From assembly GCA_023416175.1 (NCBI GenBank), contig JAEZIE010000002.1, forward strand, positions 1-7,674: DNA of 7,674 bases. The letters are read 5' to 3'. The stretch's first letter is position 1, and each line of letters begins with the position of its first letter. Positions 1-6,076 of this stretch are shown in pieces. The DNA is from Bacillota bacterium. GTDB lineage: Bacteria; Bacillota; Clostridia; Christensenellales; CAG-138. Under the pieces are notes generated by a model, which was not told where the DNA came from, made no database searches, and was given only the letters and a program-made list of their open reading frames with translations. The position numbers were made by a program, and so were the translations under genes.

Positions 1-988
1 TGGTGGGCACCAAAAGGCCCCGCGGCGTATCCACCGCAAAACCGAGGTGTACGTGGTTGAAGTAGCGCATCTTGTCGTCCAGGAAATGCGCGTTCATATC
101 GCGGTGCCTGGGCAGCACGCGGGAAACGGCGTACAGCACGATGTCGTTTAACGTAATGTTGGGCACTTCCATCTGCTCAGGCGCGGCCTTTAACTGCTTG
201 CGCAGCGCGAGGATCGCGGAAGCGTCAAAGGAAGAACTGTGGGTGAGCTGCGCCATGGTGGCAAGGCTAGCGTGCATTGCCTTCGCGATGGACTTGCGGA
301 TGTTGGGCAGCTTCACGTCCTCATATTCCGCAACAGAACCGGCCGATACCACGGATGCAACGGCTGCTGCGGGCGATGCTGCGACAGCAGAGTGCTCCAC
401 TGTCGCGATATCGGTGGTCAGGAACCTGCCGCCAATACCGGTGCCCCCAAATGCGGGCGCCCCATCCTTGAGCGCTGCGGCGGTTGCGCGCGCGCCGGAA
501 GCGGCAAGCGTCACGACGTCCCGTTCAATGATCCGGCCATGCGGGCCGGAAGGAACGGCGTATTCGGGCGCGACATTCAGGCGTTCCGCTGTGGCGCGTG
601 CGCGGGGGGATACCGCAGAATCAGTTGAGGGAGATAAAGTCGCGGCAGGAGCAATGGGGGTTGCTTCTACAGCGAGGGTCGCTTGCGGTATGGGCGCTGC
701 TTCTGCAGGTGCAGCAGCAGTGCCGCTTGTAAACTCGGAGATATCCTCTCCCGGTGTGCCGATCACGGCGACGTTGACCAACACGGGCACGTCGTCGTCT
801 ACCTCAAAAAGGCGCGCAAGCAACGTCCCGGATGCCTTGGCCGGCTCCTCAAACGTTGCTTTATCCGTCTCGTACGTGAAAAGAGGTTCGCCCTCCTGTA
901 CCGTATCGCCTACTTGCTTGTGCCACTCCGTGATGATGCAGCTCTCCACGGACTGACCCTGTCTGGGCATAATGACCGCTGTCGCCAT
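1..988 (-). CDS. Dihydrolipoamide acyltransferase (E2) of a 2-oxoacid dehydrogenase complex, N-terminal 329 residues
   Basis: E2 passes an acyl group (acetyl if the complex is pyruvate or acetoin dehydrogenase) from E1 to CoA via a lipoyl-lysine arm, in the cytoplasm. The translation shows a single lipoyl domain at about residues 2-80, with the motif ETDKAT and K43 as the lipoylation site. An Ala/Pro linker follows (84-125), then an E1/E3-binding domain (127-161, SPRARATAERL to GRIIERDV). A second stretch resembling the same domain lies at about 165-195. The acyltransferase domain starts near 224 (KLPNIRKSIAKAM). The frame is open to the window edge, so the catalytic HxxxDG motif is not seen. 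The ATG at 988 is preceded by AGGAGG (994-999), 5 nt away. It is the first gene after a divergent spacer, so E3 or lipoate ligase genes may follow outside the window (inference). The substrate cannot be fixed from this part; pyruvate or acetoin are most likely. Confidence 0.93.
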   Translation of the reverse strand, partial: MATAVIMPRQGQSVESCIITEWHKQVGDTVQEGEPLFTYETDKATFEEPAKASGTLLARLFEVDDDVPVLVNVAVIGTPGEDISEFTSGTAAAPAEAAPIPQATLAVEATPIAPAATLSPSTDSAVSPRARATAERLNVAPEYAVPSGPHGRIIERDVVTLAASGARATAAALKDGAPAFGGTGIGGRFLTTDIATVEHSAVAASPAAAVASVVSAGSVAEYEDVKLPNIRKSIAKAMHASLATMAQLTHSSSFDASAILALRKQLKAAPEQMEVPNITLNDIVLYAVSRVLPRHRDMNAHFLDDKMRYFNHVHLGFAVDTPRGLLVPT

Positions 989-1021
989 GTCGTCCTCCTC
1001 ATGAAATGTTATATCGGATGT

Positions 1022-1051
1022 TATATATATCAACAAATATGATATTTTCAA
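1022..1051 (-). promoter_or_regulatory. Predicted promoter of the E2 gene with an internal dyad
   Basis: On the minus strand, TTGAAA (1046-1051) and TATATA (1022-1027) are separated by 18 bp and lie 34 to 63 bp upstream of the E2 start. An inverted repeat, ATATCA-N7-TGATAT (1027-1045), fills the spacer between the two hexamers, which is where a repressor or a MerR-type activator would bind. The region is very AT-rich, so hexamer matches arise easily here. A rival pair, TTGTTG and TATAAC nearer the gene, would give a leader of only about 15 nt. Confidence 0.4.
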
Positions 1052-1144
1052 TCATTATTATGGCTATATCATAACAACTTCATGCATGCGCGTCAAGTTG
1101 TACCGCTATAGAATTGTCTTAGGATGCCCGCTTTTGAATGAAAA

Positions 1145-1173
1145 TTGGCGGATAGGAGGACAAGTTATATAAA
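1145..1173 (+). promoter_or_regulatory. Predicted sigma-A promoter of gtrA
   Basis: TTGGCG (1145-1150) and TATAAA (1168-1173) are separated by exactly 17 bp. Transcription would start near 1180 and give a leader of about 90 nt before the chosen gtrA start. The spacer contains GGAGG, but no convincing start codon follows it. Confidence 0.5.
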
Positions 1174-1270
1174 TGCTTAGGCGGATGCGTCTGGCGCGCT
1201 ATATAGACTCTTTTTCTTTTTGGTATTTGGTGCTATGCTGTATGAAACAAATATGGGATGGATAGGGTTT

Positions 1271-1741
1271 ATGGAACAGCAAAAGCTCACCAAAAAGCAG
1301 AACGCAGTCCAGGCGCTCAAATTCTTCCTCTTTTCGGTCAGTGCTGGCGTCATCCAGATGCTGGTATTTACGGCGCTGGAGCAATTGACGCCATGGGACT
1401 ATTGGCCCTGCTACCTGCCTGCGCTCGTCATATCGGTCCTGTACAATTTCACGCTCAACCGGGAGTTTACGTTTAAATCCGCCGCCAACGTGCCCCTGGC
1501 CATGCTCAAGGTGGCGGGGTATTACCTGGTGTTCACGCCGCTTTCCACCTGGTGGGGGCAGTCGCTTGCAGATATCGGATGGCACGAATACCTGGTGCTG
1601 TTTATCACCATGGTCATAAACCTTGTGACGGAATTTCTCTTTACCCGGTTTGTGGTCTACCGCAACCAGATCAACACCAACGCTCGTGGTCAAAAGGAAA
1701 ACGAGCAGTTGCGGGAGCAGACGGAAACGGAAACGCTTTAA
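1271..1741 (+). CDS. GtrA-family small polytopic membrane protein
   Basis: This 156-residue protein has four predicted membrane segments at about 16-37, 46-61, 75-98 and 104-125. It carries the family-type motif YNFTLNREFTF (58-68) after the second segment and a mirrored motif ending TRFVVY (125-130) after the fourth. Such internal two-fold repetition is usual in GtrA proteins. Family members are linked to translocating undecaprenyl- or dolichol-linked sugars, or to polysaccharide synthesis, often beside a glycosyltransferase; no such neighbour is present here. The charged tail (139-156, rich in Glu and Gln) is cytoplasmic by prediction. The ATG at 1271 was chosen because the conserved region begins soon after and GGATAGGG lies just upstream. 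Longer starts at TTG 1220 or ATG 1235 lack a ribosome binding site and add sequence untypical of the family. Its sugar substrate cannot be told. Confidence 0.85.
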   Translation: MEQQKLTKKQNAVQALKFFLFSVSAGVIQMLVFTALEQLTPWDYWPCYLPALVISVLYNFTLNREFTFKSAANVPLAMLKVAGYYLVFTPLSTWWGQSLADIGWHEYLVLFITMVINLVTEFLFTRFVVYRNQINTNARGQKENEQLREQTETETL

Positions 1742-1753
1742 AGAATAAGATAA

Positions 1754-1778
1754 CGAGGCGGGCATTAAGCCCGCCTCG
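1754..1778. terminator. Hairpin between convergent gtrA and the DUF1653 gene
   Basis: A perfect 10-bp GC-rich stem (1754-1763 with 1769-1778) encloses a 5-nt loop. On the minus strand it is followed by a moderately T-rich run (TTATCTTATTCTTT), so it fits best as the terminator of the DUF1653 gene. On the plus strand no T-run follows, so its action on gtrA is less certain. Confidence 0.65.
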
Positions 1779-1822
1779 ATCGCGTATTCACAATGGAGTT
1801 GAATAGGCCGAAGCGATCACTA

Positions 1823-2038
1823 CTATTGTTCCCCAATATAGGCAAACCGCTTCATGCGCCTGTCGTCCTCCACGATCTCGTTCCACATGGAAGCCGGACG
1901 TACCCAGATGCCATATTCGCCGTACAGCGCCCGGTAAACCACCATATTCTCCTGTGTTTCCGAGTGCTTCGCGAGATATAAAAGCTCGTATTCATTGCCT
2001 TTGAAATGCCGATACCTGCCGGGTTTGAACTCATCCAT
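1823..2038 (-). CDS. DUF1653 domain-containing small protein
   Basis: This 71-residue cytoplasmic protein is almost entirely one DUF1653 domain. The visible family signatures are GRYRHFKGNEYE (7-18), the HSET block (25-28), VVYRALYG (33-40), WVRP (45-48), M51 and a closing RF (64-65). The biochemical role of the family is unknown; members are short and often stand alone. Length is normal for the family. The ATG at 2038 begins just before the conserved block. AAGGAAG lies 13 nt upstream of it, which is long. It would sit better for the TTG at 2041, which adds one residue, so the exact start is open by a codon. An extension to TTG 2062 is unlikely because it would swallow the Shine-Dalgarno. 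The gene is monocistronic, convergent with gtrA and closed by the hairpin at 1754-1778. Confidence 0.85.
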   Translation of the reverse strand: MDEFKPGRYRHFKGNEYELLYLAKHSETQENMVVYRALYGEYGIWVRPASMWNEIVEDDRRMKRFAYIGEQ

Positions 2039-2077
2039 CAAGACGCATTTGCTTCCTTTCAAATAAATAACGTCTCC

Positions 2078-2106
2078 ACTATACTATCTCCCTCTCCGCT
2101 TCGCAA
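2078..2106 (-). promoter_or_regulatory. Predicted promoter of the DUF1653 gene
   Basis: On the minus strand, TTGCGA (2101-2106) and TATAGT (2078-2083) are separated by 17 bp and lie about 40 bp upstream of the start codon. Spacing and the -10 match are good. Confidence 0.55.
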
Positions 2107-2180
2107 GCCGGATGCAACAGCGGCTAATTACAGCCGGCCCTGAGTTCAGGCGAGTTGTTCATGCTGCAAATAGGTTGGCG

Positions 2181-2210
2181 GAGGATCCTTTTGAGATCGG
2201 CTTCCCGCGT
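2181..2210 (-). repeat. Short copy resembling the 3' end of hcp
   Basis: These 30 bp match the last codons of hcp (3573-3602) at 25 of 30 positions on the same strand. They would encode READLKRIL where hcp encodes PEADLKKIL. No other part of hcp is recognisable nearby. It may be a decayed remnant of a second hcp copy or chance similarity. Confidence 0.35.
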
Positions 2211-2281
2211 ATTCGCGCGCTCAATTGCTTTCCCATTGCGAGAAGATATTTCCAGAAGAACAAGTATATGGTTTTGCCGTA

Positions 2282-2290
2282 TGGTATAAT
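2282..2290 (+). promoter_or_regulatory. Extended -10 promoter of the CAP-domain gene
   Basis: TGGTATAAT is a perfect -10 hexamer with the TGn extension, 58 bp before the start codon. No good -35 hexamer is present at 17 bp (AAGTAT, 2262-2267), which fits an extended -10 promoter. Confidence 0.6.
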
Positions 2291-2348
2291 AGGTTGCAGA
2301 TGCGTACTGCGTCATACATAGCCTCAAAATTTAAAAGGGAGGACTCGT

Positions 2349-3488
2349 ATGCGTAAAAACACGAAATGGCTGGCGGCGGTTTTGCTTGTGTGCCTGCTGT
2401 TCAACGCGGCGGGAACGCTTGCTGCGGGCAAGGATGCCCCTTTGGACCTGACCATTCAGCAGGTCTCGCGCAAGGTTGCCATTTATTCGGAGCCCAGCAA
2501 AAAGTCCGCTACGCACGGCTACATCGTCCGCAATATGCCGGTGCTCACGGTCGACATGAAGAACGGTTTTTCGGAGGTACAGATCGGCCCCATCAAGGGT
2601 TTTGTGGAAACGAAATATCTGGTTACCCCGAATGAAAGCGTAACGGTAACGGGCATTGCGAGCATAAAGGCCGATACGCAGCTTGTGGGCCTGCCTGTGC
2701 GCTATATCGCGCAGTTAAGCAAGGGCCAGACGGTTTATACGCTTACATCGCTTGGACAATTTATGTTTATCAAAGCGGATGGGCTGATAGGCTTTGTAAA
2801 GAGGGAGAGCCTGGTTCCATATGATGAAAAAAGCCCCGTAATAGAATGGGTGGAAATGCTCAAGCGAACGGATATTAAAGAGAGCGAGGGAAAGACCGCC
2901 GCGCGTTTAGCGCGTGCAAATAAGGGCAACTGGGTTGCGGTGCTTCAAAAGCTGGACGACGAAAAGGCCGTCGTGCGGCATGGGGAGATCATCGGCGTGA
3001 TGTCGCTCAAGGATACGAAGCTCGTACCTCCTGCGTCGTCCACCCCGACGTTGCCCATCAAAGGTACTCCTGCTCCAGCCCCAACGGCTTCGCCCGATCT
3101 TGCCCCTGAGGTGCAAATAGGCGAGTACGATCAGATGGCGATAGAGCTCATCGATCTCATGAACGGCCATAGGAAAAAGGCAGATAAAGCCGAGCTGAAG
3201 GTGGATACTGCCCTGATGCAGGCGGCACAGGTACGGGCAGAGGAGCTGACGCGGCGCTTCTCGCACACAAGGCCGAAAGGCGGTTTGTTCACTACCGTAC
3301 ATAAGAGCATTAAGGCTGAGAATATTGCGCTGGGCAAGTATGCTCTGTACACGGCGAAAGAGGCCGTAAAGGGGTTCCTTTCATCGCCGGAGCATAAGGC
3401 AATCGCCATGAGCGCGGACTATACAAAAACCGGGGCGGCCTGGGTGCTTGTAGACAAGCAAATATATTGGGTGCAGCTGTTTGGCTGA
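2349..3488 (+). CDS. Secreted protein with SH3-like modules and a C-terminal CAP (SCP/PR1-like) domain
   Basis: This 379-residue protein begins with a Sec signal peptide (basic RKNTK, hydrophobic core 8-20, probable cleavage after LAA near 26). No lipobox cysteine is suitably placed, so it is probably released or held by the wall. Next come two clear SH3b-like segments, about 37-92 (ending GFVETKYL) and 98-157 (ending GFVKRESL). A third, weaker one lies at about 180-226. A Pro/Thr/Ala linker (227-255) leads to the CAP domain (about 260-379). Family residues visible are E298/E299, H306 in FSHTRP, E324 in AENIALG and H349 in SPEHK. Bacterial CAP proteins of the YkwD type are extracellular and their activity is mostly unknown; SH3b modules suggest binding to cell-wall peptide. 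The ATG at 2349 follows GGGAGG (2337-2342) at 6 nt. TGA and TAA stops stand in tandem at the end. It is a single-gene unit convergent with hcp. Confidence 0.88.
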   Translation: MRKNTKWLAAVLLVCLLFNAAGTLAAGKDAPLDLTIQQVSRKVAIYSEPSKKSATHGYIVRNMPVLTVDMKNGFSEVQIGPIKGFVETKYLVTPNESVTVTGIASIKADTQLVGLPVRYIAQLSKGQTVYTLTSLGQFMFIKADGLIGFVKRESLVPYDEKSPVIEWVEMLKRTDIKESEGKTAARLARANKGNWVAVLQKLDDEKAVVRHGEIIGVMSLKDTKLVPPASSTPTLPIKGTPAPAPTASPDLAPEVQIGEYDQMAIELIDLMNGHRKKADKAELKVDTALMQAAQVRAEELTRRFSHTRPKGGLFTTVHKSIKAENIALGKYALYTAKEAVKGFLSSPEHKAIAMSADYTKTGAAWVLVDKQIYWVQLFG

Positions 3489-3520
3489 TAAACGGGATAT
3501 TATGAATTCATGAAAAATGT

Positions 3521-3550
3521 GGGGCTGTCGCCATTTGCGGCGACAGCCCC
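3521..3550. terminator. Strong bidirectional terminator between the CAP-domain gene and hcp
   Basis: A perfect 12-bp stem (3521-3532 with 3539-3550) encloses a 6-nt loop. TTTCT follows on the plus strand and CATTTTTC on the minus strand. It lies 32 bp after the CAP gene stop and 16 bp after the hcp stop, so it serves both converging genes. Confidence 0.9.
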
Positions 3551-3566
3551 TTTCTACTGCTATGAA

Positions 3567-5141
3567 TTAGCCGAGTATTTTCTTGAGATCGGCTTCCGGC
3601 GTGGAGATGGGGGAAAGGTTGTAATTTTCCACCAGTACGTGCAATACATTGGGCGAAATGAACGCGGGCAGGGAAGGCCCGATAAGGATGTTCTTGATGC
3701 CCAGGTATAAAAGCGTCAGCAGGATGCACACCGCCTTTTGCTCATACCAGGAAAGCACAAGGGAGAGCGGCAGCTCGTTCACAGTGCAGCCAAACGCTTC
3801 CGAAAGCGCGACGGCAACTTTGATGGCGGAGTATGCGTCGTTGCACTGGCCCATATCGAGGATGCGGGGCAGGCCGCCGATTGTGCCAAGGTCCAGGTCG
3901 TTGAAGCGGAACTTGCCGCAGGCAAGCGTTAGGATCACGGTATCAGCAGGCGTCTTCTGCACAAATTCCGTGTAGTAGTTGCGGCCGGGTTTTGCGCCGT
4001 CGCATCCGCCCACCAGGAAGAAGTGCTTGATCGCGCCGGATTTCACGGCGTTGATGACTGTATCTGCTACGCTCAGTACCGTGCCATGGCCGAAACCGGT
4101 GGTGACGGTGCTGCCGCCGTTGATGCCGGTGAACGGGGTATCCTCATGGTAACCGCCGAGCTCCAGTGCCTTTTCAATGACAGGCGTAAAGTCCTTCTCT
4201 TCTCCAACGTGTACCATGCCGGGGTAGGCGACGACGGCGGTGGTGTATATGCGGTCACGGTAGCTGTCCCTTACGGGCATGATGCAGTTGGTGGTAAACA
4301 ACACAGGCGCGGGAAGGTTGGCGAATTCGTGCTGTTGGTTCTGCCAGGCGGTGCCGAAGTTGCCTTTCAAATGCTTATAAGCTTTCAGCTTGGGGTAGCC
4401 GTGGGCGGGCAGCATTTCGCCATGGGTGTAGATGTTGATGCCCTTGCCTTCAGTCTGCTCCAGCAGCAGCTTCAAGTCGCGCAGGTCGTGACCGGAGATG
4501 ACGATGAAGGGACCCTTCTCTACCGAAAGAGGTACGGTTACGGGTACGGGCGTGCCGTAGGATTCCGTATTTGCGGCGTCAAGCAGCGCCATGCAACTTA
4601 AATTCACGCGGCCGGTCTCCAGCACCAGCGGAAGCAGCGCATCCATGCCGAAATCGGAGCCTACGGCGCGCAGCGCGGTGTAGAAGAAGCCGTTGACCTC
4701 GGCATCCGTGTGATTCAGCACCATCGCGTGGTAGGCGTATGCCGCCATGCCGCGAATACCGAAGAGTATAAGGGATTTTAAGGAACGGATGTCTTCGTTC
4801 GCGTTCCAGAGGTTGTTCAGATCATATTCGGGCGCAGCTTGGGCGGGCGTTCCGCCAAGGACCCGCAGAGCTTCCCTGCGTACGGCCTCGATCTGCTGCT
4901 GTACGACAACGTTATCAAAATTAACGTTTGTTACAGTGGTGAACAAGCCTTCCATCACGATGCGGTCGGTCTGCGCATCGGGATTTTTGCCTTCTGCCGC
5001 GCGGGCAAGACCAACAAGCGCGCCGGTCAGCTGATCCTGCAGTACGGCGGTATCCTCCTTTTTGCCGCAAGCACCCTGGGAACCGGCACAAACCGTGCCG
5101 CCCGCCACCTGTTCACACTGGAAACAAAACATGTTGCTCAT
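3567..5141 (-). CDS. hcp: Hybrid cluster protein (hydroxylamine reductase / NO reductase)
   Basis: HCP holds a [4Fe-4S] (or [2Fe-2S]) cluster and a unique 4Fe-2S-2O hybrid cluster. It reduces hydroxylamine in vitro, and in E. coli is a high-affinity NO reductase that also promotes protein S-nitrosylation. It is cytoplasmic. The 524-residue translation has N-terminal cluster cysteines C6, C9, C18 and C25. Every hybrid-cluster ligand known from the Desulfovibrio enzyme is present: H218 (SGHDL), E242 (THGEMLP), C286 (TTNC), C380 (GGCDG, the persulfide position), C408 (LACGK), C433 (GQCND), E467 and K469 (WYEQK). It should therefore be active. The N-terminal spacing CX2CX8CX6C fits neither the class I nor the class II pattern exactly. 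ATG 5141 was chosen as the usual MxNMFCFQC start; AGGAGG (5152-5157) is 10 nt upstream, and a TTG two codons earlier is possible. It follows the ferredoxin gene on the same strand and is probably co-transcribed. Confidence 0.97.
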   Translation of the reverse strand: MSNMFCFQCEQVAGGTVCAGSQGACGKKEDTAVLQDQLTGALVGLARAAEGKNPDAQTDRIVMEGLFTTVTNVNFDNVVVQQQIEAVRREALRVLGGTPAQAAPEYDLNNLWNANEDIRSLKSLILFGIRGMAAYAYHAMVLNHTDAEVNGFFYTALRAVGSDFGMDALLPLVLETGRVNLSCMALLDAANTESYGTPVPVTVPLSVEKGPFIVISGHDLRDLKLLLEQTEGKGINIYTHGEMLPAHGYPKLKAYKHLKGNFGTAWQNQQHEFANLPAPVLFTTNCIMPVRDSYRDRIYTTAVVAYPGMVHVGEEKDFTPVIEKALELGGYHEDTPFTGINGGSTVTTGFGHGTVLSVADTVINAVKSGAIKHFFLVGGCDGAKPGRNYYTEFVQKTPADTVILTLACGKFRFNDLDLGTIGGLPRILDMGQCNDAYSAIKVAVALSEAFGCTVNELPLSLVLSWYEQKAVCILLTLLYLGIKNILIGPSLPAFISPNVLHVLVENYNLSPISTPEADLKKILG

Positions 5142-5171
5142 AGTCAATCGTCCTCCTGATTTTGCGAAATA

Positions 5172-5198
5172 TTTATATGAAATCGTTCTTTATGACAA
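5172..5198 (-). promoter_or_regulatory. Possible internal promoter before hcp
   Basis: On the minus strand, TTGTCA (5193-5198) and TATAAA (5172-5177) each match consensus at five of six positions, but the spacer is only 15 bp. If active, hcp could be made independently of the ferredoxin gene. The surroundings are AT-rich, so this is weak evidence. Confidence 0.3.
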
Positions 5199-5215
5199 AT
5201 TCAGAACATGGATAT

Positions 5216-5262
5216 AAGGGGCGTTACGCCCCTTGCACGGGGTATGGGGCAGTGCCCCATAC
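5216..5262. repeat. Pair of GC-rich hairpins between the ferredoxin gene and hcp
   Basis: Two perfect inverted repeats lie close together: an 8-bp stem with 3-nt loop (5216-5223 with 5227-5234) and a 9-bp stem with 3-nt loop (5242-5250 with 5254-5262). The 7-nt link, together with flanking C and G runs, could form a third, alternative pairing. The pair begins 6 nt after the ferredoxin stop. No strong T-run follows on the minus strand, so full termination is unlikely. It looks like a REP-type palindromic repeat, or a partial attenuator or 3' stabiliser. Confidence 0.6.
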
Positions 5263-5268
5263 AGTATT

Positions 5269-5982
5269 TCAATCTTCTAGCACTTGGCCATCCGTGGAGA
5301 TGGTTACAACCGACCACGGGATGAATTTGCCGCTCCTTTGGAGCGCCTGCTTCACGGCATATTCGATACCGCCGCAGCAGGGAACCTCCATGCGCACGAC
5401 TTTGACGCTTTTGATATCGTTGCGTATGAGGATCTCGGTCAGCTTTTCCGAGTAATCGCCTTCATCGAGCTTGGGGCAGCCGATGATGGTCACATGGTTC
5501 TTCATAAAGTCTTTGTGGAAATTCGCATAAGCGTAGGCCGCGCAGTCCGCGCTCACCAACAGGTGCGCGTTTTTAAAATACGGGGCGTTGACGGGTACCA
5601 GCTTGATCTGTACCGGCCACTGCGCAAGCTGGCTGACCGAGGGCGCTTTTTCTTCCATGGCGGCGCGGGCAGGCTCTTCCTTGCGGGCAATGGCTTTCGC
5701 CATGGTGCCGGGGCAGCCTGTAAATGGCTTATGCTGCGCAGCCTTTTGCGCTTGCGCGGCTTCTACGGCGGCCTCGTCATAGGCTGCGGCTTCCCGCTGT
5801 TCAAATTCAATGGCCCCGGTGGGACATACGGGCAGGCAATTGCCCAGACCGTCGCAGTAATCGTCCCGGATCAGTTTGGCCTTGCCGTCAACGAGGGCGA
5901 TGGCGCCTTCGTGGCAGGCCTGCACGCAAAGACCGCAGCCGTTGCAGAGTTCTTCATCTATTTTTATGATGGTGCGCATCAT
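5269..5982 (-). CDS. Ferredoxin-type Fe-S protein, likely electron partner of HCP
   Basis: This 237-residue protein has an N-terminal bacterial-ferredoxin domain (about 2-62). The first cluster motif is complete: C13, C16, C19, C23 (CNGCGLCVQAC). The second reads CDGLGNCLPVCP with C43, C49 and C53; L46 stands where the second cysteine is usual, so a [3Fe-4S] or non-standard cluster is possible. A charged Ala-rich linker leads to a C-terminal domain with further conserved-looking cysteines (GCPG near 89, DC147, GCPK near 169, PCCGG near 201-204). It resembles the ferredoxin-like proteins encoded beside hcp in anaerobes such as Desulfovibrio (hcp-frdx), which are thought to supply electrons to HCP. 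The soluble cytoplasmic donor role here is inferred from that context. ATG 5982 was chosen because GGAGG (5990-5994) is 7 nt upstream; the ATG at 5988 is only 1 nt from it. It is the first gene of the pair, 127 nt ahead of hcp. Confidence 0.88.
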   Translation of the reverse strand: MMRTIIKIDEELCNGCGLCVQACHEGAIALVDGKAKLIRDDYCDGLGNCLPVCPTGAIEFEQREAAAYDEAAVEAAQAQKAAQHKPFTGCPGTMAKAIARKEEPARAAMEEKAPSVSQLAQWPVQIKLVPVNAPYFKNAHLLVSADCAAYAYANFHKDFMKNHVTIIGCPKLDEGDYSEKLTEILIRNDIKSVKVVRMEVPCCGGIEYAVKQALQRSGKFIPWSVVTISTDGQVLED

Positions 5983-6032
5983 ATTCATACCTCCAAGCTG
6001 CGCGATGGCGCAGTGCGTTTTCTTATGGATTA

Positions 6033-6038
6033 AGCATA
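6033..6038 (-). promoter_or_regulatory. Predicted -10 element of the ferredoxin-hcp unit
   Basis: TATGCT on the minus strand predicts a start site near 6026, about 44 bp before the start codon. No good -35 hexamer precedes it. The palindrome at 6061-6074 lies centred at -41.5 instead, the arrangement of an activator-dependent class II promoter. Confidence 0.4.
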
Positions 6039-6060
6039 CAGGATCGGTATGATATATTCT

Positions 6061-6074
6061 GTTGTTTTAACAAC
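6061..6074. promoter_or_regulatory. Crp/Fnr-type operator candidate (palindrome GTTGTTTTAACAAC)
   Basis: This 14-bp inverted repeat has half-sites GTTGT and ACAAC around a 4-bp centre, the same 5-4-5 architecture as the FNR box TTGAT-N4-ATCAA. Its centre falls 41.5 bp upstream of the start predicted from TATGCT. In anaerobes hcp is commonly controlled by HcpR, a Crp/Fnr-family sensor of nitrosative stress, so HcpR is the likely ligand. That identification is inference, as no regulator gene is in the window. Confidence 0.5.
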
Positions 6075-6076
6075 GA

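Noticed and set aside
72..956. Long plus-strand open frame of 294 codons
   Set aside because: It is antisense to the E2 gene, is low-complexity Ala/Ser/Thr, and has no ribosome binding site. The minus strand gives a clear lipoyl and binding-domain protein.
1173..1265. 30-codon open frame ending just before gtrA, a possible leader peptide
   Set aside because: Its ATG overlaps the predicted -10 element and so would not be transcribed, and its internal ATG lacks a spaced ribosome binding site.
1199..1765. Minus-strand open frame of 188 codons
   Set aside because: It is antisense to gtrA and rich in charged residues with no family resemblance; the plus strand shows the GtrA motifs.
2112..2327. 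Overlapping open frames on both strands upstream of the CAP gene
   Set aside because: Neither has a ribosome binding site or recognisable domain, and the CAP gene promoter lies inside them. Only the short hcp-like stretch is of interest.
5284..6033. Plus-strand open frame of 249 codons
   Set aside because: It is antisense to the ferredoxin gene; the minus strand has a full ferredoxin cluster motif and a well-placed ribosome binding site.
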